Below are positions 7,381-15,796 of a stretch of 64,000 nucleotides of DNA, piece by piece. The notes beneath the pieces were generated by a model. It searched no databases and was not told the origin of the DNA. It saw only the letters and a program-made list of their open reading frames with translations. The translations under genes and the position numbers were made by a program. Every line of letters starts with the position of its first letter. Position 1 is the first letter of the stretch. The DNA comes from Peribacillus kribbensis DSM 17871 (GTDB lineage: Bacteria > Bacillota > Bacilli > Bacillales > DSM-1321): positions 17,280-81,279 of the forward strand of contig NZ_KE387241.1 of NCBI RefSeq assembly GCF_000430765.1, in the 5' to 3' direction.

Positions 7381-8631
7381 TTAGCTGACCAGCATTTTAA
7401 TAATCGTAATTACAAGGCCGATGATAAAGCCGCATACTGCCCCATTCACCCTGATCCATTGCAGGTCTTTTCCAATATTGTTTTCCATAATTTCAATCAA
7501 GGTTTCATTATCCAGCTTATCAAGGTTTTCTTGAACAAGCTTTCCGATTTTCTTGTGATTGTCCTCGATGACCTGTGCAATTTGTCCTTGGACAAATTGT
7601 TCTAACGCTTCTATTTTTTGTTCATCACTTTGTAATCCGTTAATCCGGCTGTGTATGAATGGCAGGATGGTCTGGTCCCAAAGTTTCTCATCTTCCAGCT
7701 TTTCACGGCAGATTGCAATAAGCTTTTCCAAATTTGTTGAAATTAATTGGTGCGGGTCCCATTCGTTGATCAGCTGCAGCTTAAATCCCTCTGCTTCTGA
7801 AAGAAGTTTTTCATTCTCGGTCAGTCCCTTCAACTCTCTGCGGATATAGGCAAGAAGGGTCTGGCGGTTGGAGTTGTCTTCCCTTTTTAGGCTTTCAATT
7901 CCTCCTGCAAGAAGGCTTTGGATGATGTTACCCAGCTTTTCCTCACTCATAACGCTGCGGAAGGATTTAATGGCAAATTGCAGGAACCCGTCAAATTCCA
8001 TCTGGTCAAGGGCATGGAGAGCCATTCTTCCTAATTGAGTGCTTCGATTATGGGTATGAAGCCAGTTCTCACCGGCCCCAATGAGCTTGTCCAGCAGCTT
8101 TTCATCGTATTTTCGGCTTACCGTACTTTCTACGACAGACGAAAGCACCGGCTGCAGCTGAACGGAAGAAAGATATTCCTTCATCTTTCTTTCAATGAAT
8201 GGAGTCAGATCTTCCGGATGGACTTGATTTAAAGCATAACCTCCAACCGATTTTATACCCTTTTTGACTCCATCCGAATATAATCTGTTTTCCACAAAAC
8301 CCAGCACCTTCCGGATGATGGAAATCTGCTGTATTTTTTCAATGATGCTTTCCTTTGTAAGCCAGTTATTTTCAAGAGCGGATACAAGGGCATTGACCAT
8401 GCGGTCTCTATTTTTAGGCAGCAATGCAGTATGGGGGATCGGCAGTCCTAAAGGATGGCGGAATAAGGCTGTGACAGCAAACCAGTCAGCCAGCCCTCCG
8501 ACGATCCCTGCTTCAAATCCCCCCTGCAGCAGCCTCATTATTAAATAATCCTGGAAAGGTATCGTAACAATAAATCCAATTCCCATGATCAGAAGTGATA
8601 ATCTGGCTAAATATCTTGAGCTTTTAAACAT
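7381..8631 (-). CDS. DUF445 family membrane-anchored protein
   Basis: 416 residues with hydrophobic helices at both ends: residues about 10-30 with a second segment to 55, and a C-terminal helix GFIIGLVITIIKMLV. A long soluble helical middle lies between. The N-terminal signature GGFEAGIVGGLADWFAVTALFRHPLG is cut here only to name DUF445 (YjiN/YheB group); the key part is GLADWFAVTALF. The family's biochemical role is unknown. Monocistronic, convergent with yfmJ. Confidence 0.85.
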   Translation of the reverse strand: MFKSSRYLARLSLLIMGIGFIVTIPFQDYLIMRLLQGGFEAGIVGGLADWFAVTALFRHPLGLPIPHTALLPKNRDRMVNALVSALENNWLTKESIIEKIQQISIIRKVLGFVENRLYSDGVKKGIKSVGGYALNQVHPEDLTPFIERKMKEYLSSVQLQPVLSSVVESTVSRKYDEKLLDKLIGAGENWLHTHNRSTQLGRMALHALDQMEFDGFLQFAIKSFRSVMSEEKLGNIIQSLLAGGIESLKREDNSNRQTLLAYIRRELKGLTENEKLLSEAEGFKLQLINEWDPHQLISTNLEKLIAICREKLEDEKLWDQTILPFIHSRINGLQSDEQKIEALEQFVQGQIAQVIEDNHKKIGKLVQENLDKLDNETLIEIMENNIGKDLQWIRVNGAVCGFIIGLVITIIKMLVS

Positions 8632-8870
8632 ATAATTCCTACTTCCTCTTTCATTGCGTATCGTATTAATTTAAATACCGTTATAGAGAGAATACCATTC
8701 TATTATAAATAGAACAAAAGCACCGCGTTATAAAATCCCTGCTCACACTGTAAATGGATATTCCTTCATTTCCCTATTATATTATAAACCATATCTGCCG
8801 TCATTTCGGCCTTCTTGCAAACACGTGAAAAAAGGGCATGCATGCTCTAATACCTTTGACCCTGCCTGCA

Positions 8871-9160
8871 TTAAGCCATATTTGGGGGAATAAAATTTGT
8901 TCCTTTAATGACCTCCGGAGGAGTATCATGAATATACGGCGGCGCTGGCTTGAGCTTAGGGCTTTGGCAAAAGGGACAAGATTTTCCACAAACTGAAATA
9001 CCCCTTCTCCATCCATACTCAGCCCCTGCGCCCAGTGCCCTTCTGCACTTTCATCCCCTGCTGAAAAGTTAAATAGAACATAAGAAACCTCGCGCTTTTC
9101 AAGCTCCTTTGGAAAAGTGCTTGGCACCACGATTTTTAAACCATATTCTCCCGGCAGGAG
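8871..9160 (-). pseudogene. Manganese catalase C-terminal relic
   Basis: The minus strand encodes LLPGEYGLKIVVPSTFPKEL, then FNFSAGDESAEGHWAQG and SMDGEGVFQFVEN, which is the conserved C-terminal part of manganese (di-Mn) catalases. Near FAKALSS a +1 frameshift moves the signal to another frame: SPKLKPAPPYIHDTPPEV continues the family sequence to a stop at 8871. The N-terminal four-helix di-Mn domain is absent; stop codons precede LLPGEYG. A non-functional remnant, the only part left of a hydrogen peroxide-degrading enzyme. Confidence 0.75.
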
Positions 9161-9245
9161 TCATTATTCAAAATAATATTTAGGGGTATATTCTCAGCAG
9201 ACAGAAACAAAGAATATGAATAGTGGTACTAAAGGAGGGATGTTT

Positions 9246-9395
9246 ATGGAGACTACCAATCATAATCTGGATCAGAATATGGGGGGCGGCCCTGTAAAAG
9301 AACGGCTGGAAAGCGATAACGCATTCAGCACCAGCGGTCTGAAAAACCTTCGTCTCACCAAAAAAGCAGTACGAGGATCTTATAAGCAGCATTAG
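9246..9395 (+). CDS. Small hydrophilic protein, 49 aa
   Basis: ATG behind AAAGGAGGG (spacing 6) opens 49 codons: METTNHNLDQNMGGGPVKER at the start and KKAVRGSYKQH at the end. Acidic/Asn-rich N-terminus, basic C-terminus, no membrane segment. Its stop codon lies inside a strong terminator stem. The ribosome binding site and terminator make it a credible gene; the function is unknown. Confidence 0.65.
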   Translation: METTNHNLDQNMGGGPVKERLESDNAFSTSGLKNLRLTKKAVRGSYKQH

Positions 9396-9426
9396 GATGA
9401 AGGCAGCCTGCGGCTGCCTTCATCCT
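9394..9426. terminator. Bidirectional terminator overlapping two stop codons
   Basis: Stem AGGATGAAGGCAGCC/GGCTGCCTTCATCCT with a 3-nt loop. The stop codons of both convergent genes lie in its arms. Confidence 0.8.
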
Positions 9427-10885
9427 ATCTCCTTCTCGAGACTGCCGTCCTTTCCTCCCATAGTTCCCTCTTCTTCCTGTCATTTCTCCAGGATAGAAAA
9501 TTGGAGATCGTTAAGTATATGGAGACAACCATACCACTGACTGCTACAAATAACGCAATATACTCAAAAAGATTATAGTGCAGTACCTTATTCCAATGAA
9601 TATTCCCCTTAAAATCATCTATTACCTGATTCATCCCGTAGATACCGCTGATTACCGTGAAGAGGGTCAGGTATAACAAAAGCAGACTGTCCTTTTTGTC
9701 ATTAAATCCCTCTTGATACCGATACAGGCTCTCGAGGGTCTCCTTTCCATCGCTATACATCTGATCGACCTTGAACTCTTCTCTGAGATGAAGGAAAAGA
9801 TCACGGCCCTGAGATTCAGCGGCCAGCTCGACAAAATAGTAATTGGCTGTAAAAGCATTGACGATATAGATTAGTTCTTCAACCTTTTCTTTATCCCGTT
9901 CAATCCGGATCTCAGAATAATCATTTGCGATTTTCAGGAGTACGATTTTATGAAAAAGATTTAAAAGAAGTCCATAATAATGTTCTCCAAACATCTGGCT
10001 GACCCAGCCTTCCAGCGATTCTCCCTGTTCATTGGTCACACAGGAAAAATGGTCTTCTTTTACCACATAGTAAGTATCCGGCTCCCACCTCTTATAACTA
10101 TTCTCCTCCAGAAAATCGTTAATATATTCTCCACTGGAGGAACTGATCTCTGGAAAGCCGTTTTTATCGAGGCCATCAAGATTGGCAGCCCGGAATGCTT
10201 CAATTTTATCAATCTTCTCCTCGCCCTTGAGTGCGAATATGGATTGAACATACATACGGTCATCCTCAAAGAAGGGAAAAGTCTCAAAATAGGATTCCTC
10301 CATATTTTTGTGGTCCATATACTGGGGAATGGATGGATTAACAAAATCAAAGATAAATTCTTCCACTTCTTTATATATGGCAGCTTCCCCTTCTATCTCG
10401 ATTTCATGATTTATATTTCTTCGTGAATTCAGGCTTCTGAATCTTTTCGTGAATTCCACTGCAGCTGCAAAATCTTCTTCTCCCACCTGCAGGCGGAGGG
10501 TGAGAAAGCCAACATTAAACGGGCAGATGGTGATATCGGTTGATAAAAGCTTAAATGGAAGGGAAAAATGCTCAGCCTTAAAATAGCAGTTTGTGTTCAG
10601 GGGTTTTGAATAACGGTGAAAGCCTTCATGCTCTTTAGAGGCGGGGAAGAGAATCTTGTTGGTAAAAGGCAGATAGTAGCTTTCAATATTTTCATGAGAA
10701 ACAGAAAAGTCTCCATAATAGCTTTTCTCCAGTGAAAGTTTATCGAGTTCAAACCATTCATACCCCTGTTTTTTCAAATCTTCACGCAAAGGCTTTATAA
10801 CATTATTTTTAAAAGAAAATGGAAGTACAAACATCAGCAGTGCATGATTCAGCTTTTGTTCCTTCAAATTAATTCTACTTTTCAT
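9425..10885 (-). CDS. CorA-like two-helix membrane protein
   Basis: 486 residues. The large N-terminal part is soluble and acidic. Two C-terminal membrane helices follow: LLLLYLTLFTVISGIYGMN and a second, FEYIALFVAVSGMVVSIYLT. The first ends in GMN at residues 417-419 within SGIYGMN, the signature of the CorA/Mrs2 Mg2+ channel superfamily, and the tail is strongly basic as in CorA. The soluble domain is not one I can match, and it is longer than in CorA (about 320 aa in total). It is probably a divergent CorA-superfamily cation transporter or a protein using that membrane domain for anchoring; substrate unknown. Confidence 0.65.
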   Translation of the reverse strand: MKSRINLKEQKLNHALLMFVLPFSFKNNVIKPLREDLKKQGYEWFELDKLSLEKSYYGDFSVSHENIESYYLPFTNKILFPASKEHEGFHRYSKPLNTNCYFKAEHFSLPFKLLSTDITICPFNVGFLTLRLQVGEEDFAAAVEFTKRFRSLNSRRNINHEIEIEGEAAIYKEVEEFIFDFVNPSIPQYMDHKNMEESYFETFPFFEDDRMYVQSIFALKGEEKIDKIEAFRAANLDGLDKNGFPEISSSSGEYINDFLEENSYKRWEPDTYYVVKEDHFSCVTNEQGESLEGWVSQMFGEHYYGLLLNLFHKIVLLKIANDYSEIRIERDKEKVEELIYIVNAFTANYYFVELAAESQGRDLFLHLREEFKVDQMYSDGKETLESLYRYQEGFNDKKDSLLLLYLTLFTVISGIYGMNQVIDDFKGNIHWNKVLHYNLFEYIALFVAVSGMVVSIYLTISNFLSWRNDRKKRELWEERTAVSRRR

Positions 10886-11098
10886 ATCCAGAGCTCCTCC
10901 ATAATGAGTGCGGACTGCTTCACTTTACTTTTTCCCTGAATATTATGTTTCAAGCCTAACTTTTTATGGCAGGAGTGTTAATTCATTCAAATCCTTATTG
11001 GACCACACATAAAATCTTAAAAAAAATTTTAAAATAAATAATAATTAGGAAGGAATCCGGTTATTTTAAGGAGAGAAGAGCAGTGATTAAATTTCGAT
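10886..11098. other. Intergenic, no gene seen
   Basis: AT-rich stretch between divergent genes. It holds the start region of the CorA-like gene on one side and leads to the GlsB-type gene on the other. No structured RNA recognised. Confidence 0.5.
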
Positions 11099-11123
11099 GT
11101 TTAAGAAGTGTCTATAAGGGGCA
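11099..11123 (+). promoter_or_regulatory. Possible sigma-B promoter
   Basis: GTTTAA, 13-14 nt, then GGGGCA or GGGCAA upstream of the GlsB-type stress gene. The -35 is perfect but the -10 departs from GGGTAT, so this is a weak call. Confidence 0.35.
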
Positions 11124-11183
11124 AAAAAAGAACAAGCTTATAAGCTAAGCAAAAAATTCAACCAAAAAAGGAGATATGCTATT

Positions 11184-11447
11184 ATGAGTTTTTTATGGTC
11201 ATTAATTATCGGCGGTATCATAGGCTGGCTGGCAGGATTAATCTTAGGACGTGATGTTCCAGGCGGTATCATTGGTAACATTATCGCTGGTTTCATCGGC
11301 GCATGGCTTGGCGGATTGGTTTTCGGAGATTGGGGTCCTGATGTAGCTGGATTTGCTATTATCCCTGCTTTACTCGGTGCCATTATCTTGATTCTGATTG
11401 TAAGCTTCATTATGAGAGCCGTCCGCGGCCGAAGCGCAAATCATTAA
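11184..11447 (+). CDS. GlsB/YeaQ/YmgE family stress membrane protein
   Basis: 87 residues, three hydrophobic segments, glycine-rich with the family pattern IGWLAGLILGRDVPGGIIGN and a second small-residue helix, ending in a short basic tail. Members (transglycosylase-associated in name only) are small inner-membrane proteins induced by stress; the molecular role is unclear. ATG behind AAAAAAGGAGATAT. Own terminator; a possible sigma-B promoter lies upstream. Confidence 0.88.
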   Translation: MSFLWSLIIGGIIGWLAGLILGRDVPGGIIGNIIAGFIGAWLGGLVFGDWGPDVAGFAIIPALLGAIILILIVSFIMRAVRGRSANH

Positions 11448-11458
11448 CTGTAAACGAA

Positions 11459-11488
11459 GAGACCGCAGATATCTGCGGTCTCTTTTTT
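11459..11488 (+). terminator. Terminator of GlsB-type gene
   Basis: Perfect 12-bp palindromic stem GAGACCGCAGAT/ATCTGCGGTCTC followed by TTTTTT. Confidence 0.9.
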
Positions 11489-11850
11489 GTTTTTAAGCAG
11501 CCTGTCCATGACATTTCCAAAGGTTACAAGCATGACGATGAACACGAATACCACCGCTGCGGCCATGGCCGGTGTCATGGTGATAAAGCCTTCGTTCATA
11601 GCCTGGGACTTCCCTTCAGACCTTGTCTTTACTCCGGAAGGAAGCTTCAGAGAATCGATTTTCCTTATTCACTTCTGCTGGCGCCTGACATGTTATCGGA
11701 TGTGAACCGGCCTGAGATCTCACCGTATTCCTGCTGGTTTAGACGATAGAGGGCAGAAGGACCCGGATTTATCATTTATTAAAATAAATGAGATTTAATT
11801 GCTGAAAATTAGGGGTATAGACCCAATATCCCATAATTAGGAGGTAGATT
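11489..11850. other. Region without a convincing gene; possible membrane-protein relic
   Basis: On the minus strand, 11444-11599 reads as 51 codons with one membrane helix (TPAMAAAVVFVFIVMLVTFG), but it runs through the GlsB terminator and its upstream sequence changes frame with stops (a second frame reads QEYGEISGRF). This looks like a decayed gene rather than a functional one. I cannot name the parent. Confidence 0.3.
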
Positions 11851-12990
11851 ATGAAGGCTGTAACATTTCAAGGAGCAAAAAATATGCAAGTCAAAGAGGT
11901 TGCGGATCCGAAGATCGAAAAAAAGGATGACATTATAATTCGTGTCACATCTACCGCTATTTGCGGTTCAGATCTCCACATATATGCTGGAGCTCTGCCG
12001 GCACACAAGGATTATGTAATCGGGCATGAACCCATGGGAATTGTTGAGGATGTAGGTTCTGAAGTTACGAAGGTAAAAAAAGGGGACCGTGTTGTCCTGC
12101 CATTTAATGTTTCATGCGGTCATTGTTATTATTGCCAGCATGACATGGAAAGCCAATGTGATAATTCGAATTCCTCTTCACCGATAGACAGCGGAGGCTA
12201 TTTTGGCTTCACAGAAAGATACGGAAATTATCAGGGTGGACAGGCAGAATTGCTGCGTGTACCGTATGGTAATTTTATGCCTTTTGTAATCCCTGAATCC
12301 TGCGAGCTGGAAGACGAAGCCCTGTTGTTTATGTCAGATGTACTTCCAACAGCTTATTGGAGCATCGAGAACTCCGGGATGAAGAAGGGTGATACAGTCG
12401 TGGTTCTCGGATGCGGCCCAGTAGGATTGATGGCACAAAAGTTCGCCTGGATGAAGGGCGCCGGCCGGGTCATAGCCGTTGATAATCTGCCATACCGCCT
12501 TAACCACGCAAAAAACAAGAATAAAGTAGAAACGATTAATTTCGATGAACACGATGACACAGGTTCTTATATAAAAGAAATCACAAACGGAGGAGCAGAT
12601 GTGGTTATCGACTGCGTTGGAATGGATGGCAAGAAATCTCCCATTGAAGCTGTCCAGCAAAAATTAAAGCTGCAGGGCGGGACCATCAGCGCCATCCAAA
12701 TCGGCTTGAATGCCGTAAGGAAGTTTGGGACCATCCAGCTTACTGGAGTCTACGGTTCTATGTACAATATGTTCCCGCTCGGTAATATCTTCGAACGGAA
12801 CGTGACATTAAAAATGGGACAGGCCCCAGTCATCCATTATATGCCGATGCTGTTTGATAAAATCATGAATGCCGAATTCGATCCGACCGAAATCATCACA
12901 CACCGTGTCCCGCTCGACCAGGCAAGCCAGGCTTACCAAGTCTTCGCCAATCATGAAGATGAGTGCATTAAAGTTGTTTTGAAGCCTTAG
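11851..12990 (+). CDS. Zinc-dependent alcohol dehydrogenase
   Basis: 379 residues, medium-chain dehydrogenase with both zinc sites. Catalytic-zinc motif CGSDLHIYAG with GHEPMG follows; structural-zinc lobe has four cysteines in CGHCYYCQHDMESQC. NAD(P) loop VVLGCGPVGLMAQ near residue 183. Oxidises alcohols or S-conjugates to aldehydes with NAD+; closest by eye to the AdhB / glutathione-independent formaldehyde dehydrogenase-like group, substrate not determined. ATG behind AGGAGGTAG. Single gene with a terminator. Confidence 0.88.
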   Translation: MKAVTFQGAKNMQVKEVADPKIEKKDDIIIRVTSTAICGSDLHIYAGALPAHKDYVIGHEPMGIVEDVGSEVTKVKKGDRVVLPFNVSCGHCYYCQHDMESQCDNSNSSSPIDSGGYFGFTERYGNYQGGQAELLRVPYGNFMPFVIPESCELEDEALLFMSDVLPTAYWSIENSGMKKGDTVVVLGCGPVGLMAQKFAWMKGAGRVIAVDNLPYRLNHAKNKNKVETINFDEHDDTGSYIKEITNGGADVVIDCVGMDGKKSPIEAVQQKLKLQGGTISAIQIGLNAVRKFGTIQLTGVYGSMYNMFPLGNIFERNVTLKMGQAPVIHYMPMLFDKIMNAEFDPTEIITHRVPLDQASQAYQVFANHEDECIKVVLKP

Positions 12991-12995
12991 TACTA

Positions 12996-13034
12996 GGGGA
13001 CAAGGCCTATTTTCGAGAAATAGGCCTGTCTCCC
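12996..13034. terminator. Bidirectional terminator
   Basis: Stem GGGACAAGGCCTATTT/AAATAGGCCTGTCTCCC between convergent alcohol dehydrogenase and thioesterase genes. Confidence 0.8.
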
Positions 13035-13427
13035 TTATTTACGGAGATGCAATTCCAGCTCTTTTCGTATTTCTGGAGGAATGGGTTCTGAGTATTTTTC
13101 TTTTATATGATAATTCACGTATACGGCTGTTCCTTTCACGCATAGAGTTTCTCCCTGATGAATTTCTTCATATAAGACCAGGCTTGTACGGCCGACTTTT
13201 TCCACCCAGGTATATATGTCCACTGTTTTCCCATAATAAATCTGGCTGACATAGTCCACATTCATATTTAAAATGATCATCCTCCAATTTTTGAAGGAAG
13301 AATCAGGTGTGAACAGCTTAAAGATTTCATTCCTCCCGGCTTCGAGCCATATGGGAATGGTGGTGTTATTGATATGTCCTACTCCATCTGTTTCTGACAC
13401 TCTAGGTTCAATCCTTGTGTGATACAT
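13035..13427 (-). CDS. Acyl-CoA thioesterase, 4HBT hot-dog family
   Basis: 130 residues with the hot-dog fold signature RVSETDGVGHINNTTIPIW, where the Asp and GHINN form the YbgC/4HBT active-site region. Hydrolyses acyl-CoA thioesters in the cytoplasm; substrate unknown. ATG start with a ribosome binding site AAAGGTGG. Downstream of the methionine gamma-lyase-like gene on the same strand with a 100-bp gap containing that gene's terminator, so likely a separate unit. Confidence 0.82.
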   Translation of the reverse strand: MYHTRIEPRVSETDGVGHINNTTIPIWLEAGRNEIFKLFTPDSSFKNWRMIILNMNVDYVSQIYYGKTVDIYTWVEKVGRTSLVLYEEIHQGETLCVKGTAVYVNYHIKEKYSEPIPPEIRKELELHLRK

Positions 13428-13506
13428 ACAAATCCACCTTTCTAAATACCCAGGATCACTTCCCCCTCCAGGGCTGCCTTAATAGCTGCTGCCTTCCTGC
13501 CGGAAA

Positions 13507-13529
13507 AAAGCCATAGAACCTATGGCTTT
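13507..13529 (-). terminator. Terminator of the gamma-lyase gene
   Basis: Stem AAAGCCATAG/CTATGGCTTT with a 3-nt loop, overlapping the end of the gene. Confidence 0.65.
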
Positions 13530-14715
13530 ATCTCATACAAAAATTTAGTGCCTGCTCCAGGTCTTCCCACAAATCCTCCCACTTTTCCAGGCCGACGGAC
13601 AATCTGATCAGCTGGTCTGTGATACCCATTTCGATTCTTTTATTCTCCGGAATCACTGCATGTGTCATGGTTGCGGGGTGCTGGATCAACGTTTCTGCAT
13701 CTCCGAGGCTGACAGCAATTTGTATGAGCTTCAGAGAATTCATGAGAGTTTGGGCATCTTGCTTGCTGCCCTTTATGGTAAATGAAATCAGTCCGCCTCC
13801 CTGCTTCATCTGCTTCCGCATGATGGGATAGTCAGGATGCTCAGGGTCTCCGGGAAATAATACTTTCTCTATCATAGGATGGGATTTTAGTTTTTCACTG
13901 ATTCGGGCAGCATTTTCACAATGCCGGTCCATCCGTACTGGCAGGGTCTTCAGCCCTCTCAGGAGAAGCCAGGCATCAAATGGGGCCATGATTCCTCCAA
14001 TATCCTTCAAAGTGGTTTTGGCAACCTTATCAATAAAGTCCTTCTTTCCTGCGGCCAGGCCTCCGACTACATCCCCATGGCCGCATATATATTTGGTTGC
14101 ACTGTGGAGCACAATATCACATCCATGCTTTAAGGGCTGCTGCAAGTAAGGAGAGCTGAAAGTATTATCAACAACTACCGGGATTCCGTATTCATACGCT
14201 ATCTTTGATACCAGTTCCAGGTCGATGATCTTCATCGTGGGATTTATCGGAGTCTCTATATAGATGCATACCGTTTCAGGACGGATCAAACTTCGGATCT
14301 GCTCTTCGTTTTCCATGAATGACAGGCTGTGGGTAATGTTATACTTTTCCTCCATTAATTCTAATAGTCCATAGGTACATCCGTACAACCCTTGGGAACA
14401 AATGATATGGTCGCTTGATTTTGTCAGTGCCAGAAGTACCGCTGATACTGCCGCCATTCCGGAACCGAAAGCAAGTCCTGCTTCAGCTCCCTCCAGGAGG
14501 GCTATTCTCTCTTCCAGTGCCTTCACGGTTGGATTGCCGAGCCGCGAATAGATATAGCCGTCCTCTTCACCCGCAAAACGCCTCTCTCCCTGCTCTGCCG
14601 ATGCAAAAGTAAAGGTAGAAGTCTGGAATATCGGCATAGTGAGACTGCCGAGCAGATCATTTTGGCTCCCTGAATGTATCACTTGTGTTTCCATATTGCT
14701 AAATTTTTTTTCCAT
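13528..14715 (-). CDS. Methionine gamma-lyase-type PLP enzyme
   Basis: 395 residues, Cys/Met metabolism PLP family. PLP lysine in SATKYICGHGDVVGG; N-terminal TSTFTF and YSRLGNPT. The motif LYGCTYGL holds the tyrosine and cysteine that typify methionine gamma-lyase (Tyr114/Cys116 in the Pseudomonas enzyme), which favours gamma-lyase over cystathionine gamma-synthase or beta-lyase. It would cleave methionine (or homocysteine) to methanethiol (or sulfide), 2-oxobutyrate and ammonia. Divergent from a TSUP anion exporter, and a cre-like site lies between them, suggesting sulfur catabolism under carbon control. ATG start with GGGGGGAT ribosome binding site. Confidence 0.8.
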   Translation of the reverse strand: MEKKFSNMETQVIHSGSQNDLLGSLTMPIFQTSTFTFASAEQGERRFAGEEDGYIYSRLGNPTVKALEERIALLEGAEAGLAFGSGMAAVSAVLLALTKSSDHIICSQGLYGCTYGLLELMEEKYNITHSLSFMENEEQIRSLIRPETVCIYIETPINPTMKIIDLELVSKIAYEYGIPVVVDNTFSSPYLQQPLKHGCDIVLHSATKYICGHGDVVGGLAAGKKDFIDKVAKTTLKDIGGIMAPFDAWLLLRGLKTLPVRMDRHCENAARISEKLKSHPMIEKVLFPGDPEHPDYPIMRKQMKQGGGLISFTIKGSKQDAQTLMNSLKLIQIAVSLGDAETLIQHPATMTHAVIPENKRIEMGITDQLIRLSVGLEKWEDLWEDLEQALNFCMR

Positions 14716-14774
14716 AGAAAATCCCCCCGAAAAAATGATAGCTCTTCTTCATTTTATGATGCATCATATAAAAT

Positions 14775-14788
14775 TGTAAGCGTTTTCT
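14775..14788. promoter_or_regulatory. cre-like CcpA site
   Basis: TGTAAGCGTTTTCT matches the catabolite-response element TGWAANCGNTNWCA except at the last base. It lies 60 bp upstream of the gamma-lyase start and 94 bp upstream of the TSUP gene. Confidence 0.5.
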
Positions 14789-14881
14789 AAAATGTTCATG
14801 AAAAACCGTCAAATCTTCGTGGCAAATGCCCTCCTTTTTTCATACCAATATATACATCTAATTACTCCTCGGAGGTTCCAT

Positions 14882-15757
14882 ATGAGAAAACTATTAATCC
14901 TGGCATTTATCGGCCTGGCTGCCCAGCTTATTGACGGCTCCCTCGGTATGGGCTTTGGCATTACTTCTACATCACTTCTTCTGCTGCTCGGCTCTGCCCC
15001 TGCTGCTGCATCCGCTTCGGTCCACCTTGCCGAAGTAGTGACCAATGCAGCATCAGGCATCTCGCATATCCGGTTTGGCAATGTCAATAAGCAGACCGTT
15101 TTTAGACTGATACTGCCAGGGTCCATCGGTGCTTTCGCGGGTGCCTGTTTTTTAAGCAGTCTTCCCGGAGATGTAATCAAACCTTATATATCTGGATTTT
15201 TGCTGCTGTTGGGCTTCTATGTCATTTTCCGATTTGCCTTTATAAAACAGAAAAAGCACTATGCGAAAAAGGGATTTTCAAAGAAACAGCTGATCCCTCT
15301 CGGCCTTGTCGCCGGATTCATGGATGCAACCGGCGGTGGCGGCTGGGGGCCCGTCACTACGCCTGTCCTCCTTGCTAAAAATGATGATGAGCCCCGGAAG
15401 ATTGTCGGTTCAGTAGATACAAGCGAATTTGCTGTATCCCTCTCAGCCACTCTTGGATTTTTGGTCTCCTTAGGATGGAAGGAAGTCAGCTGGACTTGGG
15501 TGCTGGCTATTATGGCGGGTGGGATGCTTGCCGCTCCAATTGCAGCCTGGCTCGTTAAGAAAATGCCTGCACACATCCTGGGAATCTTGGTAGGCGGGAT
15601 TATTATCTTAACCAATCTGCGCACTCTTCTGAATACAGGAGGACTCTTCACCGAAGCCTTTATCTACCTGACGTATGCTGTTATCTTTGTATTATGGGGA
15701 ACTGCTCTTTTTGTTTCCGCGAGGAAAAATAAGAATTCAAGCCGCAGCATCATTTAG
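14882..15757 (+). CDS. TSUP (TauE/SafE) family sulfite/anion exporter
   Basis: 291 residues with about eight hydrophobic segments in two repeats: LLILAFIGLAAQLIDGSLGMG near the N-terminus and IPLGLVAGFMDATGGGGWGP in the second half are the two family repeats. TSUP proteins export or import sulfite, sulfonates or related anions. Start chosen at ATG 14882 behind CGGAGG; an in-frame upstream ATG at 14792 would add a 30-residue polar tail and lacks a ribosome binding site. Divergent from a sulfur amino acid lyase, consistent with sulfur export. Confidence 0.82.
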   Translation: MRKLLILAFIGLAAQLIDGSLGMGFGITSTSLLLLLGSAPAAASASVHLAEVVTNAASGISHIRFGNVNKQTVFRLILPGSIGAFAGACFLSSLPGDVIKPYISGFLLLLGFYVIFRFAFIKQKKHYAKKGFSKKQLIPLGLVAGFMDATGGGGWGPVTTPVLLAKNDDEPRKIVGSVDTSEFAVSLSATLGFLVSLGWKEVSWTWVLAIMAGGMLAAPIAAWLVKKMPAHILGILVGGIIILTNLRTLLNTGGLFTEAFIYLTYAVIFVLWGTALFVSARKNKNSSRSII

Positions 15758-15768
15758 TTCCACAGAAA

Positions 15769-15793
15769 AAAGGGCAGCATGCCGCTGCCCTTT
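15769..15793. terminator. Bidirectional terminator
   Basis: Stem AAAGGGCAGC/GCTGCCCTTT between the convergent TSUP and helicase genes. Confidence 0.8.
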
Positions 15794-15796
15794 ACC

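Noticed and set aside
11444..11599. 51-codon membrane peptide antisense to the GlsB terminator
   Set aside because: Weak ribosome binding site, runs through the terminator of the neighbouring gene and stops in other frames upstream; more likely a relic.
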